Origin: Simmondsia chinensis
Taxonomy: Eukaryota > Streptophyta > Magnoliopsida > Caryophyllales > Simmondsiaceae
Assembly: GCA_018398585.1 (NCBI GenBank)
Contig: JAGTTD010000008.1
Location: 23,459,172 to 23,523,171 of the forward strand
Direction of reading: 5' to 3'
Length of the DNA: 64,000 bases
Position numbers and translations under genes: made by a program. The first letter of the stretch is position 1; each line of letters begins with the position of its first letter. The notes under the pieces were generated by a model, which worked only from the letters and a program-made list of their open reading frames with translations, was not told the origin of the DNA and made no database searches. Of the stretch, positions 34,292 through 44,452 are shown one piece after another.

Positions 34292-35574
34292 TGTTTAAAC
34301 CCCAAACATAAGGGAGCTGCGATGACTCCATTTTGAAGTAAGTGTTTATCACATGGGGCCATCCTTGAGGGATGCAAGGCATTTAGACATTAAAAAAAAG
34401 GGAATCTCGAGCTCAGTCACTTAAAGAGTTTGAACCCTTTTAAGGGTATCAACCACTCGAGATGGTTGAAGGGATAAAAAAGGCTCGAGGTCGAGGGACT
34501 TCCTAGAAGGCTACAATATAGATTGTTGTGAAGCTCGAGGCAGTTACTTTGAAAGAAATTCTAGATACGTGAGGCTCAAGCTTATTTGGTAGAACCTAAG
34601 GCATCTAAAAGGAACTTCAGTAAGATATGCAGATGTGGGGCTTCCAAAAAGATGCTCAAGCACACAAATTAGGATGCAACAGTTATTGTCATTTTCTTTA
34701 AATAAGATACTGTTGTAGTTGTATAGTGTCCAGCACCCCCATACAAACTTCTTCAAGTTTTTTTCAGCACCCTATTGCTTTTTTACTTAGGAGTAGCATA
34801 ACTTAGCTCGACATAGCTTAGCGTAGCATAACATAGATCTTTACTATACTTGCTTCTTCAAAGTAATACAGTTCTTTGGGTTTTACGTATGAACTTTCTA
34901 TTTTAATCTGTTTCTTTAATCGATAAGTTGAGAATTGAGATGTTAGTCTAAGGCTTTAACGGCCAAGGCTTAACCTTGATTGCGCTGGTCTTAACACTGG
35001 TGTCACTACTTAACAAGTGAGATCAACATAGGTTTGCATTATAGTTTGAGGACTTTTATGGCTAAGGCTTGACCTTGATTGTATTAGTCCTCATCCAATA
35101 ACCTAGATATGGTTTGCTCCATCTTAATCATGTCAAACTCTAACTCATTCGGGTTATTACAATTAAAGGCTAAGCCTAAAAGGCTGTTTAACTCAAGCTT
35201 GTAAGTGGACTGATGAGCTCTTGAGTATGTCTCCAACCAAGTTCCTAACTTTTAAGTGTACAAGGAAAGGTCTCTGTGGGCTTTGTTCCATCACTATAAC
35301 TGCCACTTAAGTTAGGTGCATATCTTTTTACTTTTTTGTCAAATATACATAAAACATTCGCAAAAATGTAAAAATATCCTTAATTGGAGTAGTAGAATCC
35401 ATAAGTTAATTGCGAACCGAAGTCGGATTCACCAAAAGCACCATCCCTCTTCCCCAAAGAGGTGAGTGGTTGAGGTCAAACACGTGTAGTGCAGAATTCA
35501 AGCTTGGTCCCATGTCATTGCCAGTCCCTTTTTGCATGTTTGCTTGATTTGTATTAACGGCGACCACATTCACA
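34292..35574 (+). repeat. 3' LTR of Tat-like element (copy c)
   Basis: It starts TGTTTAAACCCC after a polypurine tract and ends near cgaccacattcaca. It aligns with 20899-21854 and, at its end, with 1-423. It contains a block of ctcgag-rich sequence at 34405-34590 and a TATA-like region near 34700. Its 5' partner is not in the window. Confidence 0.75.
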
Positions 35575-35684
35575 AACTTAACAGACAATAGGAAAGACAG
35601 GAACATCTAAAAACCATAAAAAAAAAAGGCATAATCGAGCTCTTTTGCCAAAAAGGCACATCAAGGGGCAAGTATTTAAGACTA

Positions 35685-37933
35685 TGTTGGGAAAGGATAT
35701 GAATTTTGTTGGAAAATAAACTTTGATGCCGACTATTGGGTTCACAGTTCTCAACTATGGTCACAACAATAGGGACCTATTAGTGCACTTAGAGTAGGAG
35801 ACTCTTCTCTCTACCTAAACCCCCGGTCGGAGAGTCATGCTTCGCGACACCTCACGTGCGAGAGTTCCTGGGAATAGGTTTATCTCTATTAACCCTTTGC
35901 CCTAATACCTATTATTGGGATGAATTTCAAAATTTCTCCCTAAAGTTTACACAGCGAAACAGGTTTAGAATTCATAACTCTAAACCTAGGGTCAATTTAA
36001 AATTCCTAATTTTAAATCTACTGACTTAAATTCATAATTTAAATCAACAAATCGAAATTCATAATTTAGATTTATAGGCCTTTTACTCTAATACATTCAT
36101 AAGAATACATAAACTTAAACAGGTATAATAACGAATACTGTAAATAAATGGAAAAGCAAAAAAGAATAAAGAAAGAAGAACATACTTGGAGTTGCTCCAA
36201 TAATAAAGAAAACCAAGAAAATCGAGACCCCGGGATCTTCTACGCAATGACCTCGAACTGCCCGGAGGGTGGGCTCCGAAAAATTATAAACTGAGGAAAG
36301 AAAAATTTCAACAGAAATTTTTCTCTCCAATTAGGTCTCCGAAACAATTCCAGCAGCCCTAAAGAAATATTTCAACTTGTATGCGAAACCTCGGAATAAG
36401 CACCTCAATTTATAGGAGTACATTGCAGCAAAAAAAAGTAATTGAATCGATGTGGGAATTGCCAGTTATGTCGTATCATTTAGAAAAGCAACTAAAACGC
36501 TGCGTTTCACAAACAATTCAAAAACATATTACTTTATCCTTTTCTGCGTGCCACGTGTCAGCCTGTGATTGGCCAGAGTATGCGCACGCGGATCGTCCCC
36601 TTAGGAAACCCATAGCGTGACACGTGTCGCGCGCTGATTAGCTGCAAGCATTAGCCAAGGATCGCGATCTCTATGCGGTTTTCTGCTTTTGTTTTTTGTT
36701 TTTTTTTTTTTTTGCTACTTTCTTTCACACATGTAAAAATTCATCCTATGAATTTTAATTTTTCAAAATTATTTTATTTTATAATTTTCAGTTCTTATTC
36801 ATCTTATGAATAATATTTGGCAAAATTAATTTTACACATCTTATGGATAAATAATTCATCTCATGAATTCTCTAATATTTTTCTAATGGCAATAAAAGAC
36901 AAAGGCTTGCATAGGGACCTCAGGGACAATTTAAATCTAGCTCCAAATGGGTTAAATTAATCATCTCATGAAATAATTTAATTACCACTTAATGAGACTT
37001 AATTCCACTAAATAGATCTCACTGCACTCCAGACTTAAATTATTTATTCGATATCTCCTTAATAGACTGTAATGATGACAACAACCCTCTACTAGATGTC
37101 CATGACAAAGGATAAATATAACCACTACCATTATCCTTCTCACAGCTTCTCCATTAGTTAACGACTCGCCCTTCACTTAATAATTCAATTATAATTAAAC
37201 ACATTCACAATATAAATTCCAAATGTCAAACACTTGGAATACTTTGGCCAAAGTTTCCGAACTATTCAAATATTTGCGAATCAACTATGGGGACACCTGT
37301 ATCTCATAAGAGACTGTAGATTCCCTATTGAATACCTGATCCTTGTCACCATTCACGCCGCTACCTAGTGTACGTGGGATTTCAGTCATTCGTTTAGACC
37401 TTACTTATAGTACACTAAAGTAACTAACGCTCCATGCACAAGTCCAGAATACCCTCAGGATTTAGAGTCGTCTTTCAAACAGTACAACGTGAATCAATCA
37501 TCTCCGATAGTAGTCTAGAAATAGGTAATCCACATGGTCCAACTTAGTGTGTCAATCTTATTAAACACACTAACCTAACACTTTTGGATCTCCATCCACA
37601 TGACCAAGACAAGTCATCTAAAGTGTCACATTATAGTCTTAACATACAAGTGGTCCAAACTTGTCTTTGACTACGAGTCTTTCAAACAACAATCCATACC
37701 ATTTTTTCCAAGTATATCTGTGGCTTAGTCTCATAAATCACTTAGAACAAACATGCAAATTGTAGTTTGAGGACTACACCCATCTCTTGGATGTCTCCCA
37801 AAAGAAAATTACATGCGGTATAAATGCTCTCTTACTTAAATTTAACTAGGAAACGACTGGGACTTCAATTTTATTTATTAATTATAATAATATATCCAGA
37901 ATAAATCTGAATTTTTGGACACTATTCCTAACA
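35685..37933 (-). repeat. Copia solo LTR (copy A)
   Basis: It starts TGTTGGGAAA, ends ATTCCTAACA and is flanked by a perfect duplication gacta (35680-35684 and 37934-37938). It aligns over most of its 2.2 kb with 57552-59736, which has a minus-strand polypurine tract, so minus orientation is inferred. About 25-50 bases inside the left end the minus strand carries a decayed iMet primer-site-like word (tcggcatcaaagtttattttc region), an odd place for it. It lies beside the minus-strand copia fragment at 37934-39060. Confidence 0.88.
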
Positions 37934-38720
37934 GACTAGTGTAGGTAGGCGATTAAGAATGTAATATGCACTCTGAAATGTATCTTACCAAAATATTAAA
38001 GGAGGAGGCACATGTGCAAGCAATGTTAATCCTATCTCACTTATATGACGGTGTTTACTTTTAACACGTCCATTTTGACCTTGTGTGTTAGGACAACACA
38101 ATTCATGGGTAATTCCCATATCTTGAAGAATGGAAGAGAGCTGCGAAATTCACCACCCCAGTCAGTTCTTATAGTTTCGGTTTCATACTCGAGAATATTT
38201 TCAATCATAAGCTTGAATTTCTTAAAATAGAAAGAACTTCACTTTCAGAACGAATGAAGTACATCTAAGTAAAGTGACAAAAGGAATCAATAAGTGAGAC
38301 ATAATAACTATAATCACTTCTTGACAAAACAAGAAAAGTCCATACATCAGAATGGACTAATGCCAATGGCTTATATGCAATAAAAGAAGACTTAGAAAAT
38401 TGCAAACGATGAGCTTTACCTATCTGGCACAAAAAACAGAAGGAAAATTCTTGTGAGCCATGAACAAACTCACTCTTATTACAAAGGACGCGTTGAGAGA
38501 TAGTGTGGGATGGATGACCAAGACGTCTGGGCCAGATATCCATAAAAGCTCTAACTCCGATGCTACTGGAGATGAGCTGGATTTGAGACAAAGCGGACAT
38601 GAACGGCTTTCTTAGTAGTCCCTTGAGGAAGAAGATTCCACGTTGCTCAATCCTTGACATGACATGCATCAGGGTGAAATTCAAGGAAACCATTATTATC
38701 TGAGGTAAATTTGGAGACAC
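37934..38720 (-). pseudogene. pol: Copia pre-integrase and integrase remnant, minus strand
   Basis: The frame 38720-38265 ends in RLGHPSHTISQRVL, FCFLCQIGKAHRLQF and LALVHSDVWTFLVLSRSDYS: the H-H and C-C zinc site and first core aspartate of a copia integrase. Continuing left, 38220-37990 reads KLMIENILEYETETIRTDWG and GEFRSSL with the second aspartate, then words of the kind TQGQNGRV near the third acidic residue in a broken frame. The interruption at 37933 is the edge of solo LTR A. Stops are few, so the decay is moderate. Confidence 0.85.
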
Positions 38721-38744
38721 TGAGCAATAAGATATGAGATAAAT

Positions 38745-39060
38745 TTAAGGGATGAGACTGAGAAGAGACAATAGCAGGTCCAATATGAGTAATGGGAAAG
38801 GAACTACCATTTCCAACAAACACCTATTCAGTGCCTTGTAATCGTGGTGGATGTGGAGATTGTTAAGATCAAATGTAATGTGATGAGTGGAGTCAGAGTC
38901 AGGATGCCAAGTTAAATCTCCTATAGTAGCAATTCCAGGTTCAACCACTAAAGCTATTGCATTTCCCATATCAGCAGCATCACTGTGGAAGAAACGGAGA
39001 TAACGTTTTAGAGCATGATGACCATACCGCAGATTTGACATTAATAAAAACGGGGGCCAT
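38745..39060 (-). pseudogene. pol: Copia protease remnant, minus strand
   Basis: On the minus strand the frame 39041-38745 reads TWHPDSDSTHHITFDLNNLH. The D-S-D-S would be D-S-G-S/A in an active copia protease, so the catalytic glycine is lost. VVEPGIATIGD precedes it, and LEMVVPFPLLILDL follows in place of the flap region, which suggests a local shift. It continues directly into the pre-integrase domain on the left. Confidence 0.78.
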
Positions 39061-39429
39061 GACCTTGGGGTTGTTATTGTGATGTCCCATAAGAATTTCT
39101 TTGTTTACTAGAATTTTCATATTTTATTCGATTAACACTAGTAGGCTGACAATGTTTGCCACCATTTTGTGTGGCTGGTATGTTAGCCATAGGGTTGCAA
39201 ACTTGATATTCAACTAGACGACATTCATGATCACTTGAGTTAGGAATATAGCCTATAGAGTAGCCTTGCCATCAAAATTGTCCAGAGTATATAACGTATT
39301 TTATGTCTTTCAATTGAGGAAGTATATTCATGATCCTCGTCATGTGATACGATATGAATAGTTGCAAGTGCAGAAAGATTTGACTTATGTAGAGCAACCA
39401 CTTTGCATAATTGATTGAAAGAAACAAAG
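39061..39429 (-). other. Probable copia gag remnant, unreadable
   Basis: It lies where gag should precede the minus-strand protease, but only scattered words are left and no zinc knuckle can be read with confidence. The right part changes to the chromovirus fragment near 39430. Confidence 0.4.
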
Positions 39430-39568
39430 GTTAATGCAAAAAATTATCCCATATGTTAAGATTCAATGGAGTAATCGTACCTCTAGAGAGGGAACATGGG
39501 AGACAGAAGAAGACATGATAAGCAAATACCTAGATTTATTTGAAAATGAAGGTAAGTTTCTAGAATGA
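39430..39568 (+). pseudogene. pol: C-terminal end of Tekay/Del-like pol
   Basis: The plus strand reads IPYVKIQWSNRTSREGTWE then TEEDMISKYLDLFENEGKF before a TGA at 39566-39568. In Tekay/Del chromoviruses pol ends with such a chromodomain-type segment (VKV-QWSNH-x-x-EATWE). Only this tail of pol is present. A purine-rich tract and an LTR follow, as expected. The upstream pol was lost or lies outside this locus. Confidence 0.8.
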
Positions 39569-39591
39569 AACTTTTATTTAAGAGGGAAAGA

Positions 39592-40734
39592 TATAATACC
39601 CAGTCTAATTAAATTAGACTAGGTATTATAATATAATTAATAAAATAATGGACTAATTTTAGAAATGGCCCATTAATAATACTGAGTTAGATATATATAT
39701 ATATATATATATATATAATAAGAGGAGGGTTTTAAACCGCAATTTCTCCTCTCTTTTCCCCCTTCCAACTCTCTCTCTCTCTCTCTCTCTCTATTCAAGC
39801 ACCAACCATCATTGCCTATTCATCTCTGTTGATACGCTTTCGAAGGTAGATACAGAATAGAAGTTAGGATATTGAATTAGAACATATTGAAGGTAAGTAT
39901 ACCACTTTCCCTACTTGTTTGCAAAATATGAAAGTTATTTTATATGATTTGATGCATAAGACTTATATTTGAGCGGTTTATTATTTTGTTAAAGTAGGGA
40001 CAGGCATATGTGTTTGATTGATTATGTGATTACTACTCTTACAATTTGAAAATATATTGATTTATACATTGATTCGATGATAGAATATGTGATTTTTGAA
40101 AGAATTTGTACTTGTAATATTGTGAAGAAATTATTGTCAACTTGTTATCGGAATTGAAAGATTCATACGGAAAGAGTTCACAGATACTACGTTCACCCCT
40201 AGGGGTCCTATGTGGCTGATGTATTGAATGTGATATTAATTCATAATACGAATATGTGAATGTCGATCTGTGGACCTGTTGCGGGATATAATACCGGCAA
40301 TAGTCTCCTACAGATCCGTGAGTTAAACCGAGGAACTTTTGTCAAATAAATTATATCATAAAGTGATGCTTAATTTCTCCTGTTATATGACTATTGAGGA
40401 CAAATTGTTTTTCTTTGTATACATTAGATTTCTCCTTCTTCTTGTTTTAAATAATATACTAGGGCATGTAGTGTAATTGTTGAGCGTGTTATTTTTTCAC
40501 CCCTTTTTCCTTCATTTTCTAGATTATTAGCTTATGACAGTTCCTCAAGGATGAGGAAGGCAAAGCAGCAGCCTATTTTGAGTTTTATTTTAGTTTCGCA
40601 GTTTTAGATGTTAAAAGAATTCCATAGCGCGATGTTATGGACTGTTTGTATAGATTGTAATTTTGACTTTTAGTACCATTAGCCTTAATCGTGGGTATCA
40701 ATGCTATTTGGGATTTAACCTATTATGTTTTATG
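39592..40734 (+). repeat. Tekay/Del-like 3' LTR, first part
   Basis: It begins tataatacccagt after agagggaaaga (a TG-to-TA change at the first bases is likely). It contains the mirrored block aattaaattagactaggtat, an (AT)n run at 39691-39717 and a (CT)n run at 39769-39792. It is interrupted at 40734 by a copia insertion with duplication ttatg and resumes at 47632. Confidence 0.75.
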
Positions 40735-41327
40735 TGTTCATGTATTTTCAAGTTGTGTAATGAAATTGTCAATGAAGTGTTTCGAAGTTGGTCCCAAATG
40801 GGTGTTCTAAGTGCTTGATATATTTTAAACATGGATCGGGATGTGTGTCAATACACGAGGCTAGTGTATCGAGATATATTCGTACAAAACAGGACTGCAG
40901 AAGTGTGTGTCGACACACACAGCCCGTGTGTCGACACACAGATCAATAGAAAGGTACTGTTGACCTGTGTGTCGACACACAGAGGCAGTTTTTCAGATTT
41001 ATGCGCGTTAAATACCCGCATTTTTGCACCCCTTTTTTGGGGTATGTTTTGGGACGTCTTCTTTCACTTGATTTATTATATATACCCCACTAGTTTGATT
41101 GTTGAATTATGAAGAAAAAAGATCTTTGCTTGTGAAAAACGATCGTTCTCTTACATCTCCCTATATCTCCCTTTACATACTTTCACTCCATTTTATTTGG
41201 TTATCGTTGTATCCCCGAGATTATTTCATATGTTGAAATAAGTCTTAAGGAAAGTGACATCATGCCTTGAAACCTGTAGATCGATAAGTTACCCGTTTAC
41301 TTTATTTTGCAAGTGTTTACACCAACA
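40735..41327 (+). repeat. 5' LTR of copia element
   Basis: It pairs with 46992-47626. It holds three palindromic TGTGTCGACACA-type units at 40905-40919, 40925-40940 and 40965-40982, all with an intact TCGA centre. A TATA-like tattatatataccccac follows at about 41072-41089. Confidence 0.92.
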
Positions 41328-41330
41328 ATC

Positions 41331-42380
41331 TGTTATGATCCGAGAATATAAGGCTTGAGGGGGTTTAATGCTGGTTTGGTATGCCGCTGGTAGCTTCTGC
41401 TGGGAGTTGTTATGTTGTTGGTTTAGTGGCTGTTAGGTGTAGATTAGTTGGTAAATTGCAATGACGGAATAGCTTAGTTCAGTTACTACTTTCCTTAGCT
41501 ACCAATTGTAATAAGCTGCACTTAGTTTCTGCGTTATAAAGCCTGCAGTAGCTGCGGCAGGTCTGTTAGCCTTGGCGCCAAATGCTTTAGTGTTAGTTAG
41601 TAGATATTTTAGAGTTAGTTAGAATTTTCCTTGGACCTAGATATTTTTAGTGTGAGTCGGTTAGTTAGTTAGAGTCTTGATTCAATGTATTTGCTTGCTT
41701 AGTTTTCCTATAAGTAGTAGTGGTGTAATAATTCAGAATTCATTCAAGCAAATTCATGAACACAATCTCCATTCAAGATCAAACTTTCTCTCTCTTCTCT
41801 AACTCTCGCTATTTCTCATCTCCTTTCCCTTCTTATCCCATCTAAACTCTAAATTCTTTAATTTCTCATCTCAATTCACTTCTTGCTCATCTCATACTCT
41901 CAATATATCTCAATTTTACTTAGCTTACGTTTGTGATTCAATCACGAGCGTAACAATTGGTATCAGAGCCTCGTTTGGTTTCCAATCGAATGCGTAATCG
42001 AAAGAAAATTAAAAAAAAATCAAATTTGGTGCTGATTTAGTTCAAAATCTTGCAGTAACAGCAGAGCACCTGCAAGTGGTTTGTGATAAATCAGAATTAT
42101 ATCTAGCTGCAGCAGAACAACTCAGATTTGGTGTTAAATAACAGTCGCTAGCTTAGAATTAGCTAGTATACAAAGCATATCAGTTGCGCTGAGTATTGAG
42201 TTGCTCAGTGATTAAAATATCTCCATAGAGAACTTGATACAAATTCAGAATTAGTGATCTGTTGCAAATCTACTTGACTATGATCGACTAAATTCACATA
42301 ACAGCTCCCAGCAGAAGCTACCAGCGGCATACCGAACCAGCATTAAACCCCCTCAAGCCTTGGATTCTCGGATCATAACA
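41331..42380 (+). mobile_element. Unit with one LTR, a primer site and an inverted LTR start at its far end
   Basis: It is flanked by a perfect duplication caatc (41326-41330 and 42381-42385). The first part, 41331-41951, is LTR-like: TGTTATGATCC start and gagcgtaaca end. An iMet primer site TGGTATCAGAGC follows at about 41954-41965. Then comes a leader of some 330 bases without a gene. The last 87 bases (42294-42380) are an inverted, nearly identical copy of the first 87 (41331-41417). There is no second LTR. The same layout occurs at 61411-63126. It lies between the LTR and gag of the host copia element. Confidence 0.88.
41954..41965 (+). other. iMet primer binding site in the inserted unit
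   Basis: TGGTATCAGAGC is a perfect 12-base iMet-type site, 2-3 bp after the LTR-like end gagcgtaaca. Confidence 0.88.
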
Positions 42381-42424
42381 CAATCTTAAGGCCTATTTTT
42401 CATGTTTGGGATCTTGGGTTTGAT

Positions 42425-43459
42425 ATGGCTTCGTCACTGAGAGAGATGACAGCGAATTTCACAAAGTTGGATCGTTTTGAGGACGAGAATTTCCGTCATT
42501 GGCAGAGGAAGATGCACTTCCTGACAACGATGCTCAATGTGGTGTATGTCCTGAATACACCACATCCTGCACCCCCCACTGCTGAGGAGGAGGAGACACT
42601 GGCCGAGCAACGAGCCCGGTTGAAGTGGGTGACTGATGACTACATATGTCGAGGGCACATACTCAATGGGATGACTGACGCCCTTTTCGACATCTGCTCT
42701 AACGTGCCGACCGCTAAGGAACTGTGGGACGCACTCGAGGCACGGTACATGGTAGAATATGCCACAAGTAAGAAATTTTTGGTTAGTCAGTTCAATAATT
42801 ATAAAATGGTGGATGGCCGTCCGGTCATGGAGCAATTCCATGAAATTGAACGAATTTTGAATAATTTTAAACAACATAATATGAACATAGACAACACCAC
42901 CGTTGTTTCGTCTTTGATTGAAAAATTTCCCCCTTCTTGGAGAGACATTAAGAAGTCTCTCAAGCACAAGAAGGAAGACATGTCAATCTAAGAATTGGCT
43001 AATCATTTGAGGATTGAGGAAGGACACAGTTTACAGAATGAGAACAAGGACCGCCCCGGTGACATTAGAAAGATCAATGTCACAAAAGATGGCCAAATGA
43101 GTAAGAGGACCAAACGAATCGGACACTTTCATAAGAAACGCAACGAAAAGAAAACTAAGTTGGTTTGTTGGGAGAGTACCAAACGAACTGGACACTTTCA
43201 TAAGAAACGCAACGAAAAGAAAACTAAGTTGGTTTGTCAGGAGTGTCATGCGCCCGGTCACCTGAGAAGGGACTGCATCCGCCTTAAGAACAATATGGGA
43301 AAGGGGCCGGATCATCGCAGCAAAAATTCGAACGATAAGTTCATGGCGATGATCTTGAAGATCAACCTAGTCGAGAGTGATGACTCTTGGTGGGTTGACT
43401 CGGGGGCCACAAACACGTATGTAAAGACAAAGGTTTCTTTACAGAAATGGAACCCATGA
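42425..43459 (+). pseudogene. gag: gag (and start of protease) of copia element
   Basis: Gag opens at 42425 with MASSLREMTANFTKLDRFED and contains NFRHWQRKMHFLTTMLNVVY, AKELWDALEARYMV and EKFPPSWRDIKKSL, typical of copia gags (UBN2 type). TAA at 42989-42991 interrupts the frame, which then runs on to 43459. The zinc knuckle is CQECHAPGHLRRDC near 43237-43278, a full CCHC. Just before it a 69-base segment is duplicated in tandem (43109-43177 and 43178-43246), giving two copies of the word KRNEKKTKLVC. The protease starts WWVDSGATNTYV near 43390-43425 with D-S-G-A intact. A frameshift near 43437 ends this frame. Confidence 0.92.
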
Positions 43460-44450
43460 ACAATGGTACTGTATTGTTCATGGGCAATGGAGCGAGTATA
43501 CCGGTGAAGGGCAAGGGAAAAGTTGACTTACTTTTCACTTCTGGAAAAACCCTTACCGTAACCGATGTATACTATGCCCCGGAAGTAAAGAAGAACCTTG
43601 TGTCTGGTGGCCTACTGAATAGGTTCGGGTTTAAACTGGTCTTCGAGTCTGACAAGTTTGTACTGTCTAAGGGGGGCGTGTTTGTTGGAAAGGGATATCT
43701 TTGTAACAGTATGTTCAAATTAAATATTGATAATAAAAGTGCTCTTTCTGTTTAATTGCTTGACTCTACTTATTTATGGCATCACAGATTAGGACATGTG
43801 AATTATCGTAAAAAGGGTGAAGGCTACTTTGATGTTGATTCCACATGTTGAAAAAGTAGATGATAAGTGCAAAACGTGCATGCTAACGAAAATAACTAAG
43901 TTACCGTTTCCATCGGCACAAAGAGAAACGAATTTACTTGGCTTGATACATAGCGACTTGTGTGACTTCAAAAATACTCCTACCATAGGGGGAAAACGAT
44001 ATTTTATCACTTTCATTTATGCCTGCTCGAGATATTGCTATGTATATATGATTAATTATAAAGATGAGTCATTAGAAAGATTTAAAGCATATAAGGCCGA
44101 AATAGAACTACACTGTGAAACCTTCCTCAAAAGACTTAGATCGGACCGTGGTGGAGAGTACTATGACCCCAAGTATTTCGAATCCACTGGTATAGTGCAT
44201 GAAATTACCGCACTGTATACGCCACTACAGAATGGCATGGCTGAGAGGAAAAACCGGGCTCTTACTGAAATTGTTAATTCTATGTTGTCATACTCCGATC
44301 TCAGTGATGGGTTTTGGGGTGAGGCTATATTAACAGCCTATCATATTTTGAACCGTGTTCTGAATAAGAAAAGAAAAATGACCCCATATTAACACTGGAA
44401 CGGTAGACCCCCTAAGTTGAGTTATCTTAAAGTGTGAGGGTGTAGGGCCG
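43447..44450 (+). pseudogene. pol: Protease end, pre-integrase and integrase of copia element
   Basis: After a frameshift, 43447-43755 reads TVLFMGNGASIPVKGKGKVD and PEVKKNLVSGGLLNRFGFKL. The pre-integrase word LWHHRLGHVNYRKK follows at 43777-43818, where another one-base shift occurs. The frame 43817-44392 has CKTCMLTKITKLPF, LGLIHSDLCDFKNTP (first core aspartate), LRSDRGGEYYDPKYF (second) and QNGMAERKNRALTEI (glutamate), so the DDE triad is intact. TAA at 44390-44392 and TGA near 44436 break the link to RT in the same frame. Both stops fit single-base changes. Confidence 0.93.
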
Positions 44451-44452
44451 TA

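Noticed and set aside
39691..39792. AT and CT microsatellites as possible regulatory or CRISPR-like repeats
   Set aside because: Simple dinucleotide runs without spacers, common in plant LTRs.
42434..42967. 177-aa frame on the minus strand opposite copia gag
   Set aside because: It is the shadow of the gag frame and has no family words of its own.
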